From Deltaproteobacteria bacterium (GTDB lineage: Bacteria > Desulfobacterota > Dissulfuribacteria > Dissulfuribacterales > QOAL01), in the NCBI GenBank assembly GCA_026995935.1, contig JALWNK010000067.1:1-64000 (forward strand): 64,000 nt of DNA, given 5' to 3'. Shown here in pieces: positions 27,828-36,419 of the stretch. Every line of letters starts with the position of its first letter. The stretch's first letter is position 1. The notes under the pieces were generated by a model. The model made no database searches. It saw only the letters and a list, made by a program, of their open reading frames with translations, and was not told where the DNA came from. The position numbers were made by a program, and so were the translations under genes.

Positions 27828-29708
27828 GTGGGGAAAGACTTTTTTCTTACAAAGGACTCTACTGGAAGGGCGGTTCTTAAAGGGGTAGCAAGTGTAAATG
27901 GCAGTGAGGAGGTGGTCGTCCGGGCAGGCTTTTCAGAAGAAAGGGGTGAAGAAGAGTCTGGAGACGGCCCTATTATTTCCCCTACTTTGATGCTGAACTG
28001 GAAAATGACTGACCTTTCGGAGCAGGTGCTAAGGGATGTGGCCCTTTGTGAAAAACACCGTTTTGAATCTATATCCGTAAGGTCCTATACCAGAACATTT
28101 AACCCGAAGGTATTGGTGCTTGCCACAGATGGCAACTTTACAAAAGACATTGTTGCCACCTACGGAGGCGTTCTGGAGCTTGTCCCTTTAAGTCTTGATC
28201 CGGGCCACCCTCCCAAAATCTCACCCAAAGGCTCAGGCCTTTTGGTGGAGTATGAGAGGCCGCTTCCCCTGGACCCTGACCTTTGCACCCTTTGCAGAAG
28301 GTGCGTATCCGTCTGTGAGGAAGATGCCATAGACAGCTCCCCCATGATCACGCTCGCCAGATGCTCTTTTTGTAATGAGTGTGTAAAAGCGTGTGAGTCT
28401 GGGGCCATAGACCTTCACAGACTGGAAAAGGTGTCTGTTGAGGCAGATGTTGCCATCATCCATGAGGACTTTCCCTTTGAGATTTCCTCGGAACTTTCAT
28501 CCCTTTTTTTTACACCTGCCACTCTTCCTGCGCTCTTTTCCCTCATTGGGGATTTCCAGGTGGAAGAGGCAGTAGTACACAGGGTCGAGTTTTGTGCCTA
28601 TGAGCCAAGGCTTGGCATAGGATGCAAGAGGTGTATTTCTGCCTGCAGGCACGGTGCAGTTGTTGCTGGTGAAAGGGGAATTGAGATCCGCCAGGACATG
28701 TGCAAGGAGTGCGGTGCCTGCGTAAGTTGCTGCCCTACAGGGGCCATGGAGTATGATAGATTTCCCTTTTACATTTTCAGGGACTATTTCAGCCGTTTGG
28801 ACCTTGCTCCTGGAAGCCAGGTAGTAATCGCTAGTGAGGCCCACCTTAGAAAATTTTGGTGGCAAAATCCTGATGTCAGGTTTGAGAAGGCCTTTTTTAT
28901 TGAGCACCCACAGCCTGCCTCCCTTTCCGCCATTCACTTCCTCTATCTCTTTTTAAGAGGTGTTGGCAGGGTAATTATTGTGCCAAATGAAGCCAGCGGG
29001 AATGGTTTATCAGAAAAAAAGGCCCCAATAGAAGAGCAGGCAGGGCTTGCAAACACCATCTTAAAAGGGCTTTTCCCGAAAATGGCAGACTTTGTGGCCT
29101 TTGAGAACATATCCACCCTAAAAAGACGTCTTCAAGACGGAATTTATGAAGAATTGGCACTGAAGGAGATTATGTCTTCTGACCATTTACCTTCAGGAAA
29201 CAAGAGAGAGGCCTTAAACGTAATTCTGCATCAGCTTTTTTCAGAAAAAGCTCTTAATGGGCAAAAGGGCCTGGAAATCCAGGAAACAAGAGACTTTGCA
29301 GACATTCATCTTAAGGATGACTGCTGCCTCTGCTTTTCCTGCCTTAATGTGTGCAGCCAGGATGCCCTTTCTGCCCAGGGTTCCAATGGAGTTGAGCTTG
29401 TTTTTGAAAGGGGAAGGTGCATAAACTGCTCTTCCTGTCAGAGAGTCTGTCCGGAAGAGGCCATAACCCTTGAGCCAGGCCTTTTTCTTGATGACGGATA
29501 CCTTTCTCAAAGGATTGTGGCAAGGGATGAGCCTGTTCAGTGCAAAAGGTGTGGAAAGGTCTTTGGCAACAAAAAGGCCTTTGAACGAACCGTGAATATT
29601 TTAAGGGAGTCGGGAAGATATGACAGTGATCAGCTCGATGTCCTTTATCTTTGTGAAGATTGCAGGGCCATAGCCATGCTGGAAGACATATTTGGAGATC
29701 TGGGATGA
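27828..29708 (+). CDS. Polyferredoxin with C-terminal zinc-ribbon-like motif
   Basis: 626 aa from GTG 27828, 5 nt after AGGGGGAG; an upstream frame extension to 27810 would overlap the preceding gene. I count five regular CxxCxxCxxxC sets (CTLCRRCVSVC, CSFCNECVKAC, CKECGACVSCC, CCLCFSCLNVC, CINCSSCQRVC) and one irregular set around CKRCISAC. A C-terminal CKRCGK...LCEDC pair follows. It should move electrons in the cytoplasm. Partners are probably the MetF-type reductase upstream or a molybdoenzyme downstream; both are inferences from the operon. It overlaps the chaperone gene by 4 nt (ATGA). Confidence 0.78.
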   Translation: MGKDFFLTKDSTGRAVLKGVASVNGSEEVVVRAGFSEERGEEESGDGPIISPTLMLNWKMTDLSEQVLRDVALCEKHRFESISVRSYTRTFNPKVLVLATDGNFTKDIVATYGGVLELVPLSLDPGHPPKISPKGSGLLVEYERPLPLDPDLCTLCRRCVSVCEEDAIDSSPMITLARCSFCNECVKACESGAIDLHRLEKVSVEADVAIIHEDFPFEISSELSSLFFTPATLPALFSLIGDFQVEEAVVHRVEFCAYEPRLGIGCKRCISACRHGAVVAGERGIEIRQDMCKECGACVSCCPTGAMEYDRFPFYIFRDYFSRLDLAPGSQVVIASEAHLRKFWWQNPDVRFEKAFFIEHPQPASLSAIHFLYLFLRGVGRVIIVPNEASGNGLSEKKAPIEEQAGLANTILKGLFPKMADFVAFENISTLKRRLQDGIYEELALKEIMSSDHLPSGNKREALNVILHQLFSEKALNGQKGLEIQETRDFADIHLKDDCCLCFSCLNVCSQDALSAQGSNGVELVFERGRCINCSSCQRVCPEEAITLEPGLFLDDGYLSQRIVARDEPVQCKRCGKVFGNKKAFERTVNILRESGRYDSDQLDVLYLCEDCRAIAMLEDIFGDLG

Positions 29709-30325
29709 ATAATACAGTCCAGGATACAGATAGCGCCCGTCTAGTGCTTTACGCCTTTGTTCGTTCTTTTTTTGACTCTCAACCCTCTAAAGAGAAGCAC
29801 GAGTACTGGCTTATGCTCCTTGATGCCCTTGGAAGCGGCACAGGGTCAAGGCCCCTTGACGAGGCCCTTTTGGCCCTTAAAACCGCCCTTTCAAGCAGTG
29901 AAGTCATAGACGTTCAGAACGAATACTACGAGCTTTTTGAAAATCCCTTCAGCCCCAACCGAATCCAGCCCTTTTCCTCCTGGTACAAGGATGGGAAAAT
30001 CATGGGCCCAAGCCTTGTAAAATTGAGACAGTTGCTCTATAACCTAAATTTAGGGAAGGAAGACAGTTTCAGGGAAACCGAGGATCATTTGGTCTTTTTG
30101 ATAGACGTTATAATGCACCTCATTGAAGAGTCTGGCAGACAGGATTGTGAAAACACAGGGGTGCAGGCCAGCATCCTACGGAACTATCTTCTCCCAGTCA
30201 TAAGGGGCATGGAGGAAAAAATGGGGTCCTTGGAAAATTTTACCGTTTACAAGGCAGTCATTTCGGTTGCAAGTGCCTTTCTTGGTCTTGAGGAATGTCT
30301 TTTCCCCTCGGGTGATTCAACTTAA
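29705..30325 (+). CDS. TorD-family molybdoenzyme chaperone
   Basis: 206 aa, all-helical in character, with the motif PNRIQPFSSWYKDGKIMGPSL like the TorD/DmsD family (Y/F-x-x-E...P..S.Y.). Start ATG 29705 overlaps the polyferredoxin stop. Such chaperones bind the Tat leader and guide cofactor insertion into molybdoenzymes. Since a Tat-exported formate dehydrogenase follows, FdhA is the likely client. Confidence 0.75.
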   Translation: MNNTVQDTDSARLVLYAFVRSFFDSQPSKEKHEYWLMLLDALGSGTGSRPLDEALLALKTALSSSEVIDVQNEYYELFENPFSPNRIQPFSSWYKDGKIMGPSLVKLRQLLYNLNLGKEDSFRETEDHLVFLIDVIMHLIEESGRQDCENTGVQASILRNYLLPVIRGMEEKMGSLENFTVYKAVISVASAFLGLEECLFPSGDST

Positions 30326-30337
30326 AAGGAGGGAATC

Positions 30338-30538
30338 ATGGAAAATCAAAATAAAAGGGAACAACGGCGCTCCTTGATAAAGGGGTTTTTTGCTGCTGGG
30401 GCTGCTGCCGTATTGGGGGCCTCTGCAAGCAAAAAGGCAAGGGCCTCCCAGATGGAGCAGAAAGGGCAAGATAGTGAGGAGATCCTTTACCGGGAGACAG
30501 AGGAGTTCAGGGCCTATTACGATTCCCTTTTGGACTGA
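30338..30538 (+). CDS. Small Tat-signal protein of formate dehydrogenase operons
   Basis: 66 aa. The N-terminus has REQRRSLIKGFFAAGAAAVLG, a twin-arginine-type leader, and the remainder is short and acidic. It corresponds to the family I recall as 'formate dehydrogenase region TAT target' (TIGR02811), always found next to fdh genes. Ribosome binding site AAGGAGG precedes the ATG. Function not established. It lies 19 nt before fdhA. Confidence 0.8.
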   Translation: MENQNKREQRRSLIKGFFAAGAAAVLGASASKKARASQMEQKGQDSEEILYRETEEFRAYYDSLLD

Positions 30539-30557
30539 TTGAAAAAGGAGGTTTCAG

Positions 30558-33356
30558 ATGGCTTCCAGAAAGATAACAAAGGCTGGTGGCTCTGAGGGTA
30601 GGGGAGTTGCCACAACTTCTAAGTTTACAATCAATCCCAGGGTTGCAAGGCGTTCTTTCATGAAGATCGCTGCTGCCACTGCGGCCCTGGCCGGTATGAG
30701 CCTTGGGCCAAAGGTGGTTCACGAGCTCAATGCCCAGGAGAAAAAGGAGGCATACCCGGGTTCCAAGATGGTGCGAACGGTATGTACCCACTGTGCCGTA
30801 GGCTGCGGCATAAAGGCCCAGGTGCAAAACGGCTTATGGGTGCGCCAGGAAGTGGCCTCGGATCATCCTGTTTCACGAGGTGGCCACTGCTGCAAGGGGG
30901 CAGGCGCCATAGACATGGTGACAAGTGAGAAGCGCCTCACCTCTCCCATGAAAAGGGTCAACGGAAAATGGCAGAAGATATCCTGGGAGCAGGCCCTTGA
31001 CGAGGTGTGTGGAAAGCTTCTTGACATAAGAAAAAAGGACGGCCCCGATGCTGTACACTGGAATGGCAGCGCCAAGGTCTCAAACGAGATGGCCTATTTG
31101 CAAAGGAAGCTTGCCGCCTTCTGGGGGACCAACAACATAGACCATCAGGCCCGAATATGACACTCCACCACGGTGGCAGGTGTCGCCAACACATGGGGTT
31201 ACGGGGCAATGACAAACAGCATGAACGACATTCGCCATTCAAAGCTCGTCTTCATGCTTGGTTCAAATGCCGCAGAGGCCCATCCAGTGGCCATGCAGCA
31301 CATACTTTACGCAAAAGAGGTGAATAACGCACCTCTCATCGTTGTTGACCCTCGTTTTACAAAGCTTGCCGCAAAGGCCACGGATTACGTACGCATCCGT
31401 CCAGGCACGGATACGGCCTTTGTCATGGGCCTTGTGAATGAGATAGTCACAAACGGCTGGCACGACAAGGATTTCATTAGAAAGCGGGTGGCCGGCTTTC
31501 CTGAAATGTGCGAGATTGCAAAGCACTACACACCGGAGGTGGTGGAAGACATAACCGGAATCCCTGCCTCTGAGGTGAAGAGGATAGCAAAGCTCCTTGC
31601 CACCCATAGGCCTGGCACGGTTGTCTGGTGCATGGGCGCAACCCAGCACTCCATAGGTTCCAGCAACACCAGGGCACTTTGCATTCTCCAGCTCGTTCTC
31701 GGAAATATGGGGGTTTCAGGTGGTGGAACCAACATCTTCCGGGGCCACGACAACGTCCAGGGCGCAACGGACATGTGCGTGCTCTCCCATTCCCTGCCAG
31801 CCTATTACGGCATAAAGGACGGTTCCTGGAAGCACTGGTGCAGGGTTTGGGACGTGGATTACGAGTGGATGAAGTCCCGCTTTCACAGCAAGGAGTACAT
31901 GAACAAAAAGGGGTTCACCCTTGCCCGCTGGTACCAGGGGGTCATCCAGGAGGACAAGATAAGCCAGTACACGCCAATAAAGGCGGTGGTGTTCTGGGGA
32001 TGCGCATCAAATTCCCAGTCCCAGTACCACAAGCTGAAAAAGGCCCTGGATAAGCTGGATCTCGTGGTGATAATCGATCCTTTTCCCACAATGACTGCAG
32101 CGGCCTGCGAAAAGGACAACGTTTACCTCTTGCCCTCGTCCAGCCAGTACGAGACAGAGGGAAGCGTCACCTCGAGTTCACGCCAGATACAGTGGAGGTT
32201 CAAGGTAGTGGACCCTGTCCATGACTCAAGGGACGACTACTGGATCATGGGCCAGATGGTCAAGCGTTTTGGTTTTCACGACAAGTTCTACAAGAACATA
32301 AAAAAGGTTCCAGACGACATTACAAGGGAGCTTTGCAAGGGTTCCCTCACCATTGGCTACAATGGCGCACTTCCTGAGCGGATAAAGAAACACACCCTTC
32401 ACTGGGAGACCTTTGACGTGGACAGTCTCCAGGCAAAGGGCGGACCGTGTGACGGCGAGTACTACGGGCTTCCGTGGCCCTGTTGGACCGAGACCCATCC
32501 GGGAACGCCAATTTTATACGACATCTCAAAGCCTGTGGCCAAGGGAGGCCTGCCCTTCAGGGCGCGTTTTGGCACAGAGCATACCTACTGGAACGGCAGG
32601 AAGGAGAATCTACTGGCCGCCCCTGGCGTATACAATCCGGGAAGCCAGGTAAAGGGAGGATATCCTGAGTTCAAGGATATCGTGCCTGGGACCAACTGGA
32701 AGACAGATCTTTCTCAAAAGACTATAAAGGTCGCCATTTCAAGGGGAATGGCCCCCTTTGGAAATGCCAGGGCAAGGTGCGTGTGCTGGAATTTTCCAGA
32801 CCAGGTGCCTGTCCACAGGGAGCCCCTTCACTCCCCAAGGCCCGATCTCATTGCAAAGTATCCGACATATCCGGACAAGAAGGAGCAGTACAGGGTCTAT
32901 ACCAGGTTCAAGAGCGAGCAGAAACCGGAGCTTGTCAAGAACTTCCCTTACGTCCTAATTACTGGAAGGATGGTGGAGCACATGGGAGGTGGTGCGGAAA
33001 CCAGGAGCAACAAGTACCTGGCAGAGCTTGCTCCAAAGATGTATGCAGAGATAAGCACCCGTCTTGCCAACAACCTTGGCATAAGGGACGGTGACATGAT
33101 GTGGATAGAATCCCCTGAACAGGGCAAGGTGAAGGTCATGGCAAGGGTTACAGATCGCGTTGACGACAAGACCATCTTCATGCCCTTCCACTTTGGAGGC
33201 ATGTTCATGGGCCAGGACCTTTCCGGAAACTATCCCAAGGGTCACGAACCCTACTGTATAGGCGAGCCTGCCAACATCTGCACCAACTACGGCTATGACA
33301 TCGTCACCCAGATACAGGGGACAAAGGAAGGGCTTTGCCAGGTGAAAAAGGCCTGA
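30558..33356 (+). CDS. fdhA: Formate dehydrogenase alpha subunit, selenocysteine-containing
   Basis: 932 residues, read through an in-frame UGA at 31158-31160 as selenocysteine 201 (context HQARI-Sec-HSTTVAG). Both halves are in the same frame, and the surrounding residues match selenocysteine sites of known formate dehydrogenases. Tat signal [16 protein letters not shown], then a [4Fe-4S] set (CTHCAVGC...C) and the bis-MGD cofactor domains with Mo or W. It oxidises formate in the periplasm. AAAGGAGG precedes ATG 30558. The operon continues with the Fe-S and cytochrome b subunits. Automatic calling would split it into two proteins. Confidence 0.96.
31158..31184 (+). other. Sec UGA codon with SECIS-like hairpin of fdhA
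   Basis: The UGA (31158-31160) begins a hairpin: GACAC (31159-31163) pairs with GTGTC (31180-31184), and the inner CCAC (65-68) pairs with GTGG (73-76). Bacterial SECIS elements lie immediately 3' of the Sec codon inside the coding region, as here. Confidence 0.7.
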
Positions 33357-33378
33357 TACAGGGGCAGGAGGTTAAAAA

Positions 33379-33960
33379 ATGGCAAGAATGAAATTCCTGT
33401 GTGATATAGAGCGCTGCATTGACTGTAAGGGCTGCGTGATTGCCTGCAAGGAAGGAAACGGTGTCCCTGTAGGCATAAACCGCAGGCGTGTTATCACCAT
33501 CAACCAGGGAAAGCCCGGTGAAAGGAGCATTTCCATTGCATGCATGCACTGCTCGGATGCCCCGTGTATTGCTGTCTGCCCTGTGAGTGCTTTGTACCAG
33601 AGGGATGACGGTATCGTGCTGGTGAACAAGGATGTGTGCATTGGATGCGGCTACTGTTTTATCGCCTGCCCCTTTGGGGTGCCCCAGTTTCCCAAGGGCG
33701 ACACCTTTGGAAAGCGCGGGGTCATGGACAAATGCACCTTCTGCGCAGGCGGGCCTGCCCCGAACTTCAGCGAGAAGGAGCGGAGGCTCTACGGGCAGAA
33801 CAGGATAGCAGAGGGCAAGGTGCCCCTTTGCGCTGCAATGTGTTCCACCAAGGCCCTTCTTGCAGGAGATGGCGACAAGATTGCGCGAATATTTCAGGAA
33901 AGGGTAGCAAGGAGGGGTACAGGAGCAAAGGCCCCTGGCTGGTCAACTGCCTATAAGTAG
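33379..33960 (+). CDS. fdhB: Formate dehydrogenase iron-sulfur subunit
   Basis: 193 aa. It has four cysteine groups for [4Fe-4S] clusters: CIDCKGCVIAC, CMHCSDAPCIAVC, CIGCGYCFIAC and CTFC...CAAMC, in the HybA/FdnH order. No C-terminal membrane anchor is present, unlike E. coli FdnH. It should pass electrons from FdhA to the cytochrome b subunit encoded 15 nt downstream and be exported along with FdhA's Tat signal. Confidence 0.92.
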   Translation: MARMKFLCDIERCIDCKGCVIACKEGNGVPVGINRRRVITINQGKPGERSISIACMHCSDAPCIAVCPVSALYQRDDGIVLVNKDVCIGCGYCFIACPFGVPQFPKGDTFGKRGVMDKCTFCAGGPAPNFSEKERRLYGQNRIAEGKVPLCAAMCSTKALLAGDGDKIARIFQERVARRGTGAKAPGWSTAYK

Positions 33961-33975
33961 GCAGGAGGTAGCGGC

Positions 33976-34848
33976 ATGAAGACATCACGCTGGATGGAAG
34001 TGGTGAATCTATGCCTCCTTTTCTGTTTTCTGGGCGGGGGGCTTGCCTATGGCGCTGAAATGCTTCTTAGGGGCTTTGGTGCCATATCCACGGTGCAGGC
34101 CTTCAAGGAGTTTGGCGTGGTGGTGTCCCCCCACTGGCAGGCCTATGCAGAGGATTTCATCTCCTTTGTAAACGGGGTGGGCAGGCTTTACTTGCCGGTA
34201 ATTGTGGGCGTTCCCCTTGTCTTTCTCATCCACTTTGTCGCAGTAGGCCCCAAGGGCTTTGAACACAAGGGCAGGAGAATCTCCTTCTATGGCCTGTTTA
34301 CCCGCTTTCTTCACTGGATGTGCGCAATCTTCTTCTCACTCGTTGTGGTGAGCGGGATCATGGTGCTCTTTGCAAAGGCCCTTGGAGGCGGAAGTCTTGT
34401 GCTTTCTGCCAGAGGCGTTCATCTTTTTTGCGCCTATGGATTCATGGTCTTTGCGGCTCCACTCTTTCTCATCTGGTTAAAGGACATGTTTCCCGCTCCC
34501 TATGACATCAAATGGCTCCTTTGCGGTGGAGGCTACCTTTCAAAAAAGAAGGTGGAGGTGCCGGCAGGCAAGTTTAACCTTGGTCAAAAGATGTGGTTCT
34601 GGCTTGCCTTTGTGGGCGGGGCAGTGATGTTTTACACGGGCTACGTGGTAAGTGGCCTTTCACTGCCGCAGGCCCAGATTGCAGGATACATCAAGATACA
34701 TCTCATTCTAGGCCTCTTTCTAGTGGCGCTGTTTATAACCCATCTCTACATGTCCCTTTTTGCCGTAAAAGGTTCCTTAAAGAGCATGATTTCAGGCTAC
34801 AAGTGGGAGGAAGAGGTAAGGGTGCTTCACAGCAGGATGCTCAAGTAG
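33976..34848 (+). CDS. fdhC: Formate dehydrogenase cytochrome b subunit
   Basis: 290-aa membrane protein of the FdnI / cytochrome b561 type with about five or six helices. HWMCAIFFSLVVVSG and KIHLILGLFLVALFITHLY contain the histidines expected for heme b ligation. It is larger than FdnI (217 aa) by an N-terminal extension with an extra helix (about 10-27). It would carry electrons from formate to the quinone pool or another membrane acceptor. Preceded by GGCAGGAGG-type ribosome binding site. Confidence 0.87.
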   Translation: MKTSRWMEVVNLCLLFCFLGGGLAYGAEMLLRGFGAISTVQAFKEFGVVVSPHWQAYAEDFISFVNGVGRLYLPVIVGVPLVFLIHFVAVGPKGFEHKGRRISFYGLFTRFLHWMCAIFFSLVVVSGIMVLFAKALGGGSLVLSARGVHLFCAYGFMVFAAPLFLIWLKDMFPAPYDIKWLLCGGGYLSKKKVEVPAGKFNLGQKMWFWLAFVGGAVMFYTGYVVSGLSLPQAQIAGYIKIHLILGLFLVALFITHLYMSLFAVKGSLKSMISGYKWEEEVRVLHSRMLK

Positions 34849-34881
34849 TTGCCTGCCTCCTTAAAGGGACTGGAATTTTAG

Positions 34882-36051
34882 ATGCCAGCAGTTTCAACCG
34901 GCCTTGAATGCTTTATTAGTAACAGGCCTTCCTGGGCAAGGGGCAGAAGGCTAGGCCTCCTTTGTAACCAGGCCTCTGTGGATGCAAGGCTAAGGCACGC
35001 TCGCTTACTAGTTGATGAGGCCTTCCCGGGAAGTCTAAAGGCCGTTTTCAGCCCGCAACACGGCCTATTTTCTGAAAAACAGGACAACATGAAGGAGTCT
35101 GAGGATCTTTTGGATGAGCGACTCAAGATTCCTGTCTTCAGTCTCTACAGTGATAAAAGGGCTCCAACCAGGCGGCAGCTTGAAGGCATTGATCTTCTCT
35201 TAATCGATCTTCAGGACTGCGGAACAAGGGTTTATACCTACATCTGGACAATGCTTCTTGCCATGAGGGCCTGTGCAAAAAATGGTGTTTCAGTGGCCGT
35301 TCTTGACAGGCCAAACCCCATAGGGGGCGAGGATGTGGAGGGGAACCTGCTTGAAAGTGAGCTCTTTTCCTTTGTGGGCATGGCACGGATCCCCATGAGA
35401 CACGGCATGACCATCTGTGAGCTTGCAAGTTTTTTCAAAGAAAGCGAAAAGCTCGATCTGGAACTTCATCTGGTTTCAATGGATGGCTGGAAAAGAAACA
35501 TGTACTTTGATGACACAGGCCTTCCCTGGGTCCTTCCATCTCCAAACATGCCTCGGCTGGAGACGGCCCTGGTGTATCCAGGCCAGGTGATACTTGAAGG
35601 GACCAATCTTTCAGAGGGCAGGGGGACAACCCTTCCCTTTGAGATATTTGGAGCCCCTTATCTTAATGACAGGCTTGTTGAAGAACATTTCAAGGGGCTT
35701 GATGGCGGAAGACTTCGCTACCAATCCTTTGAACCCACCTTTAACAAGTGGCATGGCCACAGTTGCAGGGGCTTTCAGATACATGTCACAGACCGAAGGC
35801 GTTTCCGCCCCTACCGCTTCACCCTTAACCTTCTCTCCCTGCTGAGCAGGGTCCAGAAGGAGCAGTTTTCATGGACCCCTCCGCCATATGAATACGATTT
35901 CTGGAACCTTCCGGCAGACCTCATCATGGGAAGCAGGAAGGTAAGAAGAATGGTGGAAGAGGGTGTGGAAATGGAGGATTTTGACCAGGTTTTGTCAGAA
36001 GATGAGGCCTTTTTCCTCAAGATGAGACAGAAGTTTTTGATGTACGCCTGA
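34882..36051 (+). CDS. DUF1343 / NamZ-like exo-N-acetylmuramidase
   Basis: 389 aa. It matches the DUF1343 family: LGLLCNQASVD near the N-terminus, FSPQHGLF, LLIDLQDCGTRVYTYIWTM, VLDRPNPIGG and LSEGRGTTLPFE. The characterised member NamZ of B. subtilis releases N-acetylmuramic acid from peptidoglycan fragments. Here no signal peptide is present, so it would be cytoplasmic and possibly act in recycling. Its stop touches the stop of the convergent MoaE-like gene with no gap. Confidence 0.85.
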   Translation: MPAVSTGLECFISNRPSWARGRRLGLLCNQASVDARLRHARLLVDEAFPGSLKAVFSPQHGLFSEKQDNMKESEDLLDERLKIPVFSLYSDKRAPTRRQLEGIDLLLIDLQDCGTRVYTYIWTMLLAMRACAKNGVSVAVLDRPNPIGGEDVEGNLLESELFSFVGMARIPMRHGMTICELASFFKESEKLDLELHLVSMDGWKRNMYFDDTGLPWVLPSPNMPRLETALVYPGQVILEGTNLSEGRGTTLPFEIFGAPYLNDRLVEEHFKGLDGGRLRYQSFEPTFNKWHGHSCRGFQIHVTDRRRFRPYRFTLNLLSLLSRVQKEQFSWTPPPYEYDFWNLPADLIMGSRKVRRMVEEGVEMEDFDQVLSEDEAFFLKMRQKFLMYA

Positions 36052-36402
36052 CTAAGGCCGCTCCTTTTTCCTGGTAACCTCCTTTTTTATCCGGTTGAGG
36101 CAATGGGTGAGGGCGGAGATGACGTTTTCCCGATAGTCTCCTGCTATCCCAAGAAGCATCACGTCATCCCCCTTTTCCAGATGCCCCTGGCTTATCTCCA
36201 CCTCGGCGGCAAGAACCCCGGGAAGACCCCTTGTCTCATCCATTATCTCCGAGAGCCTTTCAAAGTCCACCACCATCTCAAGGCTTGAGCAAGGGCTTCC
36301 ATCCCTTGAATATTCCCTTACAAGGCCGTTGTGAATAAGGATCATCCCAGCCTTTGTGCCGGCCTTTTCCTTTAGCCTTTTCCTGAATCCTTCTATATCC
36401 AT
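36052..36402 (-). CDS. Divergent MoaE-like protein
   Basis: 116 aa. The second half resembles the molybdopterin synthase large subunit (VEISQGHLEKGDDVMLLGIAGDYRENVISALTHC, ending in a lysine-rich RIKKEVTRKKE). The first half lacks the usual GAxxxFxGxVR stretch and is degenerate. No MoaD-like gene is adjacent. It follows the aldehyde oxidoreductase by 17 nt, so a role in the pterin cofactor of that enzyme is likely but unproven. Confidence 0.6.
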   Translation of the reverse strand: MDIEGFRKRLKEKAGTKAGMILIHNGLVREYSRDGSPCSSLEMVVDFERLSEIMDETRGLPGVLAAEVEISQGHLEKGDDVMLLGIAGDYRENVISALTHCLNRIKKEVTRKKERP

Positions 36403-36419
36403 AGTTTCTGGCCTCCTTT

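Noticed and set aside
27810..27830. Upstream start for the polyferredoxin
   Set aside because: Would overlap the preceding gene; GTG 27828 has a well-placed AGGGGGAG.
31173..33356. Separate ORF starting after the fdhA UGA
   Set aside because: Same frame as the upstream half, no ribosome binding site, and the joined protein matches a Sec formate dehydrogenase.
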